The notes under the pieces: generated by a model
The model's input: the letters and a program-made list of their open reading frames with translations, nothing else
Database searches by the model: none
Told to the model about the DNA's origin: nothing
Position numbers and translations under genes: made by a program
In this document: positions 23,139 to 32,500 of the stretch, one piece after another
How positions within the stretch are numbered: position 1 is the first letter of the stretch
Layout: each line of letters starts with the position of its first letter
NCBI GenBank assembly: GCA_017432365.1
Contig: JAFRJG010000009.1
Span: forward strand, 1-64,000
Origin: Candidatus Saccharimonadota bacterium
GTDB lineage: Bacteria > Patescibacteriota > Saccharimonadia > Saccharimonadales > Saccharimonadaceae
DNA length: 64,000 nucleotides
Reading direction: 5' to 3'

Positions 23139-24035
23139 TTAAGGATTCTGGCGTTCGGCGGCGGTGATAACGTTTTCGAAAAGGACAGAGATAGTCAGGG
23201 GACCGACTCCGCCGAGTTTCGGGGTTAGGGCTTTCAAGTCGGGGCGGGCGCGGGCAGCTTCGTCGAGGTCGCCCTTCAGGACACCGTCTTCAGAGGCGGT
23301 TCCGGCATCGACGACGACGGCGCCGGGCTTCAGATAGGCGGACTTTATCAGACCGGGAACGCCGGTCGCGGTGATGATAATGTCGAAGGCGGTTAATTTT
23401 TCGAGGTCGGAACCGCGATGAAAAAGCTCAACAGAGTTCCCGGAGTTTTTTAGCATCCGGTAGAGCGGGGCGCCGACAAGCCGCCCGCGCCCGACTAGGG
23501 CGATTTTCTTCCCAGAGAGGTCAATGTCATAGCCGGCGAGGAGCCAGAGAATCGCGGTCGCCGTGGCAGAGTCGAAAGCACCGGTTTTCGAGAGACCATC
23601 AACGTCTTTTTCCGGGGCGATTTTCGCGAGAAGGGCGTCGAGAGATGATTCGGGGGTATCGGGGGTTTTACGAGAGGCAGTGCCAGGGGCTTCGGAAGCG
23701 GTCGGGGGAGATTTTGGCTCAGGGGGGAGGGTTTTCAGGGGGAGTTGAATGATAAGAGCGGAGACGTCCGGGGCGTGATTGGCGCGGTCGATAGCGGTTT
23801 GAAGTTCGTCGGTATTTTTTACAACAATATCGTCAACGGAGACACCAATATCTTCCCCATAGCGACGTTTGAGACGGACGTAGGTTTCGATTACGGGGTC
23901 GTCGTTATCGCGAAGAATACAGAGTTTCGGGAAGATTTTTTGACCCTTCAGAGAGGTAACGCGATGGAACTGGCGCTCCTTAATAAAGCCGGCAAGTTCG
24001 CGACCGTTCAACTCTTTCGGGGAGGGATTAGGCAC
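23139..24035 (-). CDS. folD: Bifunctional methylenetetrahydrofolate dehydrogenase/cyclohydrolase
   Basis: It interconverts 5,10-methylene- and 10-formyl-tetrahydrofolate. The active-site Tyr/Lys (YVRLK), Gln (IIQLPL) and Asp (EKDVDG) are present, as are the NADP motif VGRGRLVGAPL and the C-terminal GGVGPLTIS. A proline/threonine-rich insert of about 30 residues (PPEPKSPPTASEAPGTAS and onward) sits between IIQLPL and KDVDG and is unusual. The best start is GTG at 24035, with GAGGAG 7 bases upstream and an 8-base overlap with murB. An ATG at 24089 would overlap murB much further and adds a non-homologous N-terminus. Confidence 0.94.
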   Translation of the reverse strand: MPNPSPKELNGRELAGFIKERQFHRVTSLKGQKIFPKLCILRDNDDPVIETYVRLKRRYGEDIGVSVDDIVVKNTDELQTAIDRANHAPDVSALIIQLPLKTLPPEPKSPPTASEAPGTASRKTPDTPESSLDALLAKIAPEKDVDGLSKTGAFDSATATAILWLLAGYDIDLSGKKIALVGRGRLVGAPLYRMLKNSGNSVELFHRGSDLEKLTAFDIIITATGVPGLIKSAYLKPGAVVVDAGTASEDGVLKGDLDEAARARPDLKALTPKLGGVGPLTISVLFENVITAAERQNP

Positions 24036-25080
24036 GAGCAGGCTCCTCGGACGAGGCGGAGTCGCGAATCGGGACCGGTTCAGGCTCAAGCGTGAGACCG
24101 AATTTTTCGCGGACGATTTTTGTGATTTCTAAGACGGCGGCTTCAAGGTCGGCGTATGAAGTTCCGGAACGGTTAATCAGAACAAGCGGGGCTTTTTCAG
24201 AGATTTCAAAGCCATGAAAGACTTTCCCCTTGAGTCCGGAAAGTTCGAGGACTTGGGCGACGTTGAGTTTATAAGTTCCGTCGGCAGTTTCCCGGAGAGA
24301 GAGACCGAGAGCTTCAAGGCGGGCTTTTTCTGAGGCGGGAGCGTAAAGGTTTTTGAAAAAGCTTCCAGCCGAAGGGGTCGTTTCCGGGTCGGGGAGTTTT
24401 TCTTTTCTAATTTCTGAGACCGCGGCGCGGAGGTTGTCAGGGGAGTAGTCGGAGATTCCGTGAGCGTCGAGATAAGCTTGAAGGGAGTTATAAAACGGAG
24501 GGGCGAGGGAGGGTTTAGTCAGTTCGAAAGTTGCAGAGAGGATAAAATAGCGACCCTTGGTTTCGCCGGAGTTAAAAATTGAATGGCGATAAGCAAAATC
24601 GCAGTCGTCTGCGGCGAGTTCGCGAAATTCGTCAAGGAGAGAGTCGTAAACAGAGACGGATTTTAACGTGTCTTTCGCTTCGCCACCGTAAGCGCCGATG
24701 TTTTGAACCGGGGCGGCACCGACAGTTCCGGGGATTTTCGAGAGGACGGCGAGGTCGGCGAAACCTTTTTGGCAAGTAAAAGCGACAAAATCGTCCCAGA
24801 TTTCTCCGCCGAAAGCTTTAACCAGGAGGCGAGTTTTAGATTGGTTAAGGATTTCAAAACCCTTGAGACGATTCAAGAGAATTATGCCCGGAAAACCAAA
24901 GTCGAGACCGAGAGAATTCGCGCCAGAACCGAGCGGATAAAGCGGGAGACGTTTTTCGAGGGCAAAATCATACGCTTCGCGGACGTCATCTTCCGTTTCC
25001 GCCTCAATCACAAAGCGGGCAGGACCGCCGAGGCGCATGGTCGTCAATTCAGCAAGCGGAACGTTTTCGCGAAGTTTCAT
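24028..25080 (-). CDS. murB: UDP-N-acetylenolpyruvoylglucosamine reductase
   Basis: It reduces UDP-GlcNAc-enolpyruvate to UDP-MurNAc, a committed step of peptidoglycan synthesis. The 350-aa flavoprotein shows the FAD-binding N-terminus with TTMRLGGPARFVI and PLGSGANSL, the central QNIGAYGGE, and AGSFFKNL with the catalytic Ser. The length and the C-terminal part fit the longer E. coli-type enzyme. A minus-strand TATAAT box (25087-25092) lies exactly 6 bases before the ATG without a Shine-Dalgarno site, so the transcript should be leaderless. folD follows by overlap and is probably translated from the same mRNA. Confidence 0.96.
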   Translation of the reverse strand: MKLRENVPLAELTTMRLGGPARFVIEAETEDDVREAYDFALEKRLPLYPLGSGANSLGLDFGFPGIILLNRLKGFEILNQSKTRLLVKAFGGEIWDDFVAFTCQKGFADLAVLSKIPGTVGAAPVQNIGAYGGEAKDTLKSVSVYDSLLDEFRELAADDCDFAYRHSIFNSGETKGRYFILSATFELTKPSLAPPFYNSLQAYLDAHGISDYSPDNLRAAVSEIRKEKLPDPETTPSAGSFFKNLYAPASEKARLEALGLSLRETADGTYKLNVAQVLELSGLKGKVFHGFEISEKAPLVLINRSGTSYADLEAAVLEITKIVREKFGLTLEPEPVPIRDSASSEEPARA

Positions 25081-25095
25081 TCGCTAATTATACCG

Positions 25096-26430
25096 CTATT
25101 TCTGTTTCGATTCAACGACGAGAGAAGTCGCAGAGAGAACTGTCAAGAGGCGAGAGCGGTCTCCTTCGCGGAGATTTGAGCGTTCAACGGCACGACCGAA
25201 AAGAATCAAGCCGACTCGTTCGCCCTTCGAGTTACGAAGTTCGGCGACGTTGGAGAGGTTCAGTTTTTCCATAGTCCGTTTTAGGCGGACGTTCGGCGAG
25301 AACCAAGGAGTTTTTGAGTCGTTTTCAACGGAAGTGATTTTCTCAACGTCCTCGGCGTTGATATTCGAGGGGGTCGATTCGTAGATTTTATGCTTTGAGA
25401 TGATTCCGATGTAGTGGTAATGAAGATGGTCAGCGAGGAAGGCAGAGACGTCGGCGAGATTCGGGTTTGTACTATTGAGGCGGTCGAGCTTTTTGATGAT
25501 ATAGCCGAGGTTAATCTGGCGAACGGAGGCGAGAGACTGGAAGAAGGAGCTGACTTCGGAAATCGCCGGAGTCAGAAGAATCGCGATAATGACGAGGACG
25601 AAGTTTAAGAGAATGACTTCGTTGGTCGGATTGGAGATTTTAAAGAGAGCGGAGAAGATAACGAAGAAGAGGACAAAATAGATAATTGCGGAGAGAGCCG
25701 CTAGGACGATATAAGAAGAAACCTTGAGCCAGGAGCTATGAATGATAATCATACGATAACGGAGCGCAGCGTAATAATGAGCAATCATGTCAGCACACAT
25801 CAAGAGGGGTCCAACCCAAATCAAATCATAACGCGTCGGCGGGAGCATGACATCGAAGACGCCGGCGCCGAGACCGCCAATCATGAGCCCGACCATGAAA
25901 ATCAGCCAGCCCTTTTTCACGGCGGGGGAGGAAGTATGGCGGATGCGATAAAGGAGAATCAGGACGAGGGAGACGTTTTCAACGGTCAGAATCAGCGAGT
26001 AGAGATTATAATACCAGTCGCTAACGAGAGTGACGGAGTTTCCTTCCGAGGAGAGAACGATTCCCGAATAGAGAAGAGAGGGGTCGTGGATTAAAAGATA
26101 AGACATCAACAAGGTCGCAGCGGTAGAGAGAATCATCATCAAGCGACCGATTTTATAGCCCCAGCCGATATACGCGAAGGCGAAGATGTTCATGGCGAGA
26201 CCGGAGATATAGATTCCAAAGACGGCGAGGCGGGCAGTCGAGAGACTCGCCGACGCTGGGAGAGCGAGGAAAGTCATAATCGAGACGACCCAGGCAGAAA
26301 CGCCGAGGACGAGCAGAACGAACATCGCCATCTGGGGGCGGTCTTCTTTTTTACTACCGCCAAACACCGCGACGCCAGAAAGAATCGCAAGGACTGAGAC
26401 GGTCAAAAGTAGGATTTTGATGAGTTGCAT
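25096..26430 (-). CDS. 7TM-type sensor-like membrane protein with C-terminal cytoplasmic domain
   Basis: A 444-aa protein with about eight hydrophobic segments in the first 290 residues. The order and loop lengths resemble the N-terminal 7TM region found in some histidine kinases. The last 150 residues (from about YIIKKLDRLN) are soluble and look like a GAF-type sensor domain (SAFLADHLHYHYIGI to GERVGLILFGRA). No histidine kinase, GGDEF or other output domain follows, so its partner is unknown. The ATG at 26430 has AAAGGAG upstream and a TGCTATATT box before it. It is followed by murB 15 bases downstream, but murB has its own promoter. Confidence 0.55.
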   Translation of the reverse strand: MQLIKILLLTVSVLAILSGVAVFGGSKKEDRPQMAMFVLLVLGVSAWVVSIMTFLALPASASLSTARLAVFGIYISGLAMNIFAFAYIGWGYKIGRLMMILSTAATLLMSYLLIHDPSLLYSGIVLSSEGNSVTLVSDWYYNLYSLILTVENVSLVLILLYRIRHTSSPAVKKGWLIFMVGLMIGGLGAGVFDVMLPPTRYDLIWVGPLLMCADMIAHYYAALRYRMIIIHSSWLKVSSYIVLAALSAIIYFVLFFVIFSALFKISNPTNEVILLNFVLVIIAILLTPAISEVSSFFQSLASVRQINLGYIIKKLDRLNSTNPNLADVSAFLADHLHYHYIGIISKHKIYESTPSNINAEDVEKITSVENDSKTPWFSPNVRLKRTMEKLNLSNVAELRNSKGERVGLILFGRAVERSNLREGDRSRLLTVLSATSLVVESKQK

Positions 26431-26503
26431 AAGGCTCCTTTAGAGAAAATATAGCATAAGGAAAATCTTTATACAAGTCGAGGCGACTGCGGTGTTTTTT
26501 GAT

Positions 26504-26536
26504 AGAAAAAAATCCCTCTGAGGGCTCAGAGGGATA
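26504..26536 (-). terminator. Intrinsic terminator after the methyltransferase gene
   Basis: ATCCCTCTGA (26512-26521) pairs perfectly with TCAGAGGGAT (26525-26534), followed on the minus strand by TTTTTTT. It ends the transcript of the methyltransferase gene. Confidence 0.9.
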
Positions 26537-26567
26537 TAGATAAATAAGGAGGGGCTTTCAATGCCGT

Positions 26568-27728
26568 TTATGACGGCATTTTTACGCGGAAGACAAACTC
26601 GGTAGGTCTACTTTCCGTATCGTGACAGGTGTAGCGCTCAAGAGTACAGCCAGGAATGGAGTTCCGAGCTAACGCACGCAATAAAGACGCTTCAGCCTCG
26701 GCGCCGGCTCGGAAGGTCGTCATCGGCAGATAGAAGGAGACTGCCTTATTCCGGGGGACAACCCAGTGATCCGCACTAGCGTCGATGATTAATGTGCCAC
26801 CGGGACGAAGAACTTTCCGGAACAGACCGATAATTGCCGGGAGTTTATCCCAACAGTAGGTCAGGAAGCCGGTGCAGACAAGCGCGTCGGCGCCAAGACA
26901 ACGGGAATCGTGGAGCGCCTCAAGGAGGTCGCCCTGGATTGTTGTAATCTGGTTCTTGAACGGGAGACCGACAAGAATCTCGTCATACTCAATCGTCGGG
27001 TCGCGGTCAATCAGAACGGCGGTCTGGCGCTCGTCGAGAGTCAGGCCAAGATGACGGAACTCCGGGGCAAGCCCTGCCGGGGCGAAGATGATTTTTTCCG
27101 GTTTCTCTCGGTTGAGCCATTCGACGACCTTGGCGCCACGGTCGACGATGCCACCGAAAAGCGGGTCCATGAACGCCAGATAATAACTCAGGTCAGTTTC
27201 CGGGATTTTCCGCAGACGACCGAACCAGTCAATGGCGAAGCCGTAGGCAAATTCGAGACATTCCGCCCGCGGGACGGAATTGACGCGCCACGGGATAAAA
27301 AACTCAGAGGCGAAGACGCTCGGTTCTTTAATGGTGGCTCCAGTGACTTTTTTAACGCCGCGACAAGCGGTCTGATCGGTCGACATGAAGAAGTCGTAGA
27401 CAGCCGGATTGTTCGCGGCGAGCTCAAGAGCAGCGTTCAGCGTCGCTTCGACACCGTCAGGGAGGCGGTAAGACTGGAAGGCGCAGATTGGCGCACCATA
27501 GTTCCGGATAAAGTTCAAGATAATCTTTGCCCACAGTTCATCAATCATCGTTTGGCTCGGGGCAGGAATATCTCCGGCTTGGAACCGGTTAAGCTCGTCA
27601 ACATATTTCCACCCATAATACCACGGGGACATGGGCGGGAGCTTCTGGCGCATTTCGCGAGATTCCGTGAGAACGTTATGCGGAGTCAAGAACTCCGGGG
27701 AATATTTTCCCGTGTTTTCGGTCAGCAT
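26568..27728 (-). CDS. SAM-dependent methyltransferase, class I, substrate unknown
   Basis: A 386-aa protein whose middle and C-terminal parts form a Rossmann methyltransferase. The signs are KIIFAPAGLAPEF (motif I position, degenerate), AVLIDRDP (acidic end of strand 2), TIQGDLLEAL, ADALVCTGFLTYC, and LFRKVLRPGGTLIIDAS. The N-terminal 180 residues carry a separate helical domain unlike common methyltransferases. The glycine-rich loop is not the usual GxGxG, so an atypical SAM site or different ligand is possible. The ATG at 27728 follows GAAAGGAGTG. It is monocistronic with a terminator. It could be an accessory gene, and I cannot name its substrate. Confidence 0.6.
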   Translation of the reverse strand: MLTENTGKYSPEFLTPHNVLTESREMRQKLPPMSPWYYGWKYVDELNRFQAGDIPAPSQTMIDELWAKIILNFIRNYGAPICAFQSYRLPDGVEATLNAALELAANNPAVYDFFMSTDQTACRGVKKVTGATIKEPSVFASEFFIPWRVNSVPRAECLEFAYGFAIDWFGRLRKIPETDLSYYLAFMDPLFGGIVDRGAKVVEWLNREKPEKIIFAPAGLAPEFRHLGLTLDERQTAVLIDRDPTIEYDEILVGLPFKNQITTIQGDLLEALHDSRCLGADALVCTGFLTYCWDKLPAIIGLFRKVLRPGGTLIIDASADHWVVPRNKAVSFYLPMTTFRAGAEAEASLLRALARNSIPGCTLERYTCHDTESRPTEFVFRVKMPS

Positions 27729-27876
27729 GCATAATCACTCCTTTCAAAAGTGCTGAAAACATCAATTAGATGAGTGCCTGAAGAAATTATACCATGAAAC
27801 CTCGATTTTAGAAAGATAGCCATGTTCGGGTTTTTGAGCCGGCTGTTCGGGTCTTTTGATGTGGTAAAATAAAAAG

Positions 27877-27950
27877 ATGAAGCTTTTGTTGCATACTTGT
27901 TGCGCGCCGTGTTCGGTTTATTGTATTGAACGTCTGAGAAATGAGGGCAG
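27877..27950 (+). pseudogene. Remnant of queH (epoxyqueuosine reductase), 5' end only
   Basis: The first 24 codons read MKLLLHTCCAPCSVYCIERL and on, the N-terminus of QueH, including the CCAPC motif that binds the iron-sulfur or metal site. Homology then stops: the frame runs on antisense to the IscU-like gene and encodes nothing QueH-like. The promoter is intact: TAAAAT (27865-27870) with upstream TG, exactly 6 bases before the ATG. The remainder of the gene (about 170 codons) is lost by deletion or rearrangement next to the iscU stop. QueH makes queuosine from epoxyqueuosine, so the pathway has probably been abandoned, unless another copy exists elsewhere. Confidence 0.75.
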
Positions 27951-27970
27951 TGTCCCGCATATATCATGCT

Positions 27971-28363
27971 TTATTTCTGGCGGTAAGCGGAGATGGCGGC
28001 GGCGAGAGCTTCGTGACCGAGGACGGAGCAGTGGAACTTATGTTTCGGGAGGTTCCCGAGATAGTCATCAATCATCTTGGCGTCGATTTTTAGGGCGTCG
28101 TCAAGAGTTTTACCTTTAGCGAGTTCAGAGAGGGCAGAAGTTGAGGCGATAGCCGAAGCGCAACCATAAGTTTTCCAACGAAGGTCGACGATTGTGTCGT
28201 TCTTGATTTTTAGATACATTTTCATCTGGTCGCCGCAGATGGGATTACCGACCGTGCCGACGGCGTTATAGTCGAAGTTTTTTTCGTCACCCATGAGGAA
28301 GTTGCGGGGGTTTAAGAAATGGTCTTTAACGATGTCAGTATAAATCCAATCTTGGTTTTCCAT
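27971..28363 (-). CDS. IscU/SufU-type iron-sulfur cluster scaffold
   Basis: It accepts sulfur from cysteine desulfurase and assembles [2Fe-2S]/[4Fe-4S] clusters. The 130-aa protein has the three conserved cysteine sites: GNPICGDQM, KTYGCASAIAS and KHKFHCSVLG. The N-terminus (VKDHFLNPRNF) is typical. It lacks the SufU-specific insertion, so it looks closer to IscU. It directly follows the desulfurase gene with a one-base overlap (28363), so the two form a minimal assembly pair. Fe-S proteins are few in such genomes, and the pair may also serve tRNA thiolation. Confidence 0.93.
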   Translation of the reverse strand: MENQDWIYTDIVKDHFLNPRNFLMGDEKNFDYNAVGTVGNPICGDQMKMYLKIKNDTIVDLRWKTYGCASAIASTSALSELAKGKTLDDALKIDAKMIDDYLGNLPKHKFHCSVLGHEALAAAISAYRQK

Positions 28364-29514
28364 TATTTCTCCTTTATTTCTATGGTGCTGATTTTTTGGA
28401 GCCGGTCGATAATGCTCGGGAGGACAGACATGACTTTTTCGATGTCTTTTTCGGTATTGTTGAGACCGAACGAGAAACGAATCGAAGAGTGGGCGATTTC
28501 GGCGTCGCCGGTCTTAGCCATGAGGACGTGGCTCGGTTTTATATCGCCGGAGGCGCAGGCGGAGCCGGTCGAGACGACAATTCCTTCAGCGTCGAGGTAG
28601 AGTTGGATGGACTCGCCTTCGGCAGCTTTGAACGAGGCGTTCAAGATATTCGGGAGAGATTTTCCCTTTTCGAGGTCGGTATTCAGGCTACTGCCGGGGA
28701 CGTCCGAGAGGATGCGTTTCGCGAGAGAGTCGCGGAGGGCGCGGATTCTCGTATCGTAGATACGCCAGCTTTGTTCACGTTGAAGTTTTTCCAGAGCGGC
28801 GCCGAAGCCGATAATACCGACGGTGTTATAAGTGCCGCCGCGACGTTTCCCTTCTTGGTTCCCGCCGACGAGGAGCGGTTGGAACGGGACGCCTTTTTTA
28901 ACGTAGAGGGCGCCGACGCCGACGGGGCCGCCGATTTTATGGGCACTGAAGGTGGCGTAGTCGAGATTGAGACGTTTAACGTCAAGGGGGATTTTCCCGA
29001 GAGCTTGGGTGAGGTCGGAGTGGAGATAGGCACCTCGACGGTCGGTGACGAGAGGTTTTCCCCAATCGGAAACCGGGTCGAAGAGGGGGGAGGTTTTTGG
29101 GGCGGGGAGGCTTTGAGCCTTTTGAGTAATTGTCGAGAGGTCGAGGAGGTCGCCGGTTTCGTTATTGGCGAGCATGAAGGAGTAGAGTTTCGGGAGTTTT
29201 GTGCCGGCGAGGGAGTTTTTAAGCTCGATGATTGAGTGGTGCTCGAGGGGGGAAGTCTCGATTCGGCATCCGGCGAAGGTGCGGAGGATGGTATTGTTCG
29301 ATTCGGTGGCGCCGGAGGTAAAGATAATTTCCGAGGGGTCGGCGCCGACAAGTTCGGCGAGAAGAGTGCGGGCGGATTCGATTTCGTTCATCGCGAGATG
29401 GCCGGGGGTATGGAGGGCGGAGGCGTTCGCGAAGAAGCGCGTTGCCGCGCGGTGCATCGCTTCTAAGACCTCCGGCAAGAGCGGAGTTGTCGCCGCATAA
29501 TCGAGGTAAATCAT
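28363..29514 (-). CDS. Cysteine desulfurase (NifS/IscS family)
   Basis: A PLP enzyme that takes sulfur from cysteine as a persulfide for Fe-S clusters or tRNA thiolation. The 383-aa product has FTSGATESNN, the PLP lysine in FSAHKIGGPVG, RGGTYN, and the active-site cysteine loop STGSACASGD. The middle segment between residues 125 and 150 (PAPKTSPLFDPVSDWGKPL) is a longer, proline-rich insert than usual. The ATG at 29514 has a TATAAT box 8 bases upstream and no Shine-Dalgarno site, so it may be leaderless. The IscU-like gene follows immediately. Confidence 0.94.
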   Translation of the reverse strand: MIYLDYAATTPLLPEVLEAMHRAATRFFANASALHTPGHLAMNEIESARTLLAELVGADPSEIIFTSGATESNNTILRTFAGCRIETSPLEHHSIIELKNSLAGTKLPKLYSFMLANNETGDLLDLSTITQKAQSLPAPKTSPLFDPVSDWGKPLVTDRRGAYLHSDLTQALGKIPLDVKRLNLDYATFSAHKIGGPVGVGALYVKKGVPFQPLLVGGNQEGKRRGGTYNTVGIIGFGAALEKLQREQSWRIYDTRIRALRDSLAKRILSDVPGSSLNTDLEKGKSLPNILNASFKAAEGESIQLYLDAEGIVVSTGSACASGDIKPSHVLMAKTGDAEIAHSSIRFSFGLNNTEKDIEKVMSVLPSIIDRLQKISTIEIKEK

Positions 29515-29528
29515 CTGAGGCTATTATA

Positions 29529-32500
29529 CTACAAGACAGAAGAGAAGTTGTAGTCGGCTTGGCGCTGGGCGCTCCAGTGAGTAAGCATCTGAGGGTTGCT
29601 CTTGACCTGGCGGATGGGGTTTTCGTAGGCGACTTCGCGATCGATAAGTTGTGGCCCGGAAGAGGTCTGCATAGTGCGGAGCTGGTCGAGGCTGGAATCC
29701 TTAGCGTCGGTAATAAACTGGCCGTTGGCTTTACTTCGGATGTCGGCTTTCTTGTTGTTGTAGAGAGATTCGAGACCTTTGTCGAGTTTAGCAATTTCTT
29801 CGTCGGTCTTAGTCGTTAAAGCGCGCATGTAGGCCTCGCTATTGACTTTATTGATGTCACTCGTACTGGCATTTCTAAAGTAGTCTTCGAGGTCGTCTTT
29901 ATCCATACTGTCGAAGGCATTTCGGCCTTTAGAGTTGATGGTTTCTGTGATGGAGGTGTATTTACTGGTGCTCGTAAATGTATTCGTGGCGGCGTTATAG
30001 GTCCCCAAACCGGCAGTGGCGAGGTTTTGTAATTCTGCAGAAGTGGCTTTACTATTGTCCATATATTTTTCATAACTCAAGGCAGCATCACCTGCGGCGC
30101 CGATATGCTTGGCGTAATTCGAGAGGTTGGCGCTCTTGGTCGCGCTGAGCGAGGAGATAATATCGTTGCGCAGTTGAGCATTGCCGTGCATAGCGGTAGC
30201 TAAGAGTTCACCATACGTCTGACCAGACGTAGTATCGATTTTGGTGAGATTAGCCATGATAGCGTCAGAGGCACCGTTAGCAGACATGACTTGGATTGAG
30301 GCGCGGAGGCGTTCTTCGCGATTGGAAGTGACATTTCCAGAAGCAGCATCCTGGAATGCAGTTTCCCACTCAGGCTTGCCAAGGCGCGAGAGTTGATCGA
30401 CATACATCTTGGTCGTTTCGTTAGAAATTGCGGCGTCTTGCTGGGCTCGGCGCATGTTGATATAGTCGCCATCGGCGAGGAGGCCAGCGCCGCTGCGGTC
30501 GCCGCGGACATTGAGTTCGTTCTGGTTTCGCTTGCCCTGCTGATAAGTATTGTCGCCCCAGCTGGAGAGGTTGGCCAGTTGGCCTTCCTGATTAATGACG
30601 GCTTGCTGAATCGTGGCTTCTCGGAGGGAGTCGGCGGTGATGTTGGCGCCGTTGACCTGGATTTGGTTTGTCGGAGCACCGGCACCATTAAGTCCGAGCT
30701 GGCGAGCGTATTCTCGGTTCTTTGCTAGTTGGGCTTCAGAGGCAACTTGGTTTTGATGTAGGAGAGCTTGGAAGTTTTCTTCGTCGGCAGCGGCTTCGAG
30801 AGCGGCGCGTCCCTTGGCCTGGTTCAAAAGTTGCTCGTTGGCCTCGCCAAGGCGACGAGTCTGGCCGGTAGTAGTCGGAGCGCGGCCAATAATCGTACCA
30901 CCAAGACCACGACGATGCATGTTGATATTAGACTTCGTTTGTTGAGCACGGAAACCAGCAAGTCGTTGGTTAATAGCTTCGCCGGCGTTACGACGGAAAC
31001 CCATCTGGGCACGGCGGGAAGACATGAGCGACATATGCTCGAGGCGCATACCGAGACGACCAGTCGCCTTGTAGGCGGCGCGGACGAGAGAAGGGATGGC
31101 AAAGTAGGGAGCAACTTCGGCGATTACGGCGGAGATGATGAGGAAGAGGTCAGCGTTCGCTCCGCCACTAGCGAGAATAATCCGGGAGGCGAGATAGCCG
31201 CCGCCGATGACTGCGGCGCAAATCGGATAGAGGAGAAGCATACCCTTCATAATCTGGAACCAGCGGTCAAAGACGCTCTTTGTGTTCGGGAGCATATAAC
31301 AGACGAAAGCGAGCGGGGAGAGGGCGACGCCGAGGACAATAACGGCGTTACGGAAGCTTAACATGGCGAACATAAAGAGAACGGAGACGCCAGCGCCGAT
31401 AAGACCGGAGAGAATCGGGACGATAGCCATGGTCGCGAGACCGAGGACGGCCGGGAAGTTCCAGATAGCGCCGCCGATAAAGGCGAGGGCGAGAATATAC
31501 CAGACGGGGTTCCCCTCGATTGATTCTGTTAGTCCGGCGGTTTTAACACCGGCGAGGAAGTCGGCGTAGCCGGGGATTTCTAGGTTATGGAGGAAGCCGT
31601 AAAGACTAGCGCCGATGACATTCGAGAAGTCAGCGGCGAGCTGGCAGATGAGATAAGAGAGGTTAATCAGAATCGCGGCGACGATAAGTCGGGGGAGGGA
31701 TTTTTTAATACCGTAATTGTCGATTCCGAAACCGGTAAGCTGGGAGAAAATAATCACGAGGAGGTAAATGACGAAGACGATATTGGCGAGGTCGCGGAAG
31801 GTTCCCCAGGCGAGATAAGTACCGTTTGAGACGGTTTCTCCGTTATCGGTACGGATACTACTTGCGATAAGACCGGATTTTATTTGGAGAGCGGGTTCGA
31901 TGAAGGTCTCGTACATGGTCCGGAGGGCGTTCGCGATAAGGTCGCCCGCGGCACAAAGAACCCAGCCGAGGCCGGAAGCCTGTTTCGAGCAAGTCACGTC
32001 GGCGACGGAAGTATTGTCGGTAGGAGTAGAACCGTTAGCGTTCGTATTCGGGTCGTAGGAACTTGTAACGTCCTCGCCGAGCGTGCCGGTTGTTGTATTA
32101 TCGGTTTCAGCATTGTCGATATCGTCTTGAGTGAGAGGAGTCTCCTGGTTAATCGCTCCGACACCAGAAACAATAACGCGAGTTTCTCCGTATTCAATCT
32201 TGTCCGGGTCATTGATTTGGATTGTGGCGGGGGCGATTGTGGTACTATTGACGGAGGCAAGAACCTTCTTATCGCCGTTACTGATACGTAAAGTCTGAGT
32301 ATGGTAATTGTCGAGAAAATCTTTCCAAGATACTTGTTTAACGTAGAAGATGTTATTACCTTCATCAACGACACGAATATCGAGTTTGGCGGAATCTTCC
32401 CAGTCATTAGCAGGGTTAACTAAATTGTCAAAGTTATACGAATTGCCGGTAGAAATTTCGAGCGTAGCTTCTTTGCCGTCGGATTGTTTATAGTTCAGAC

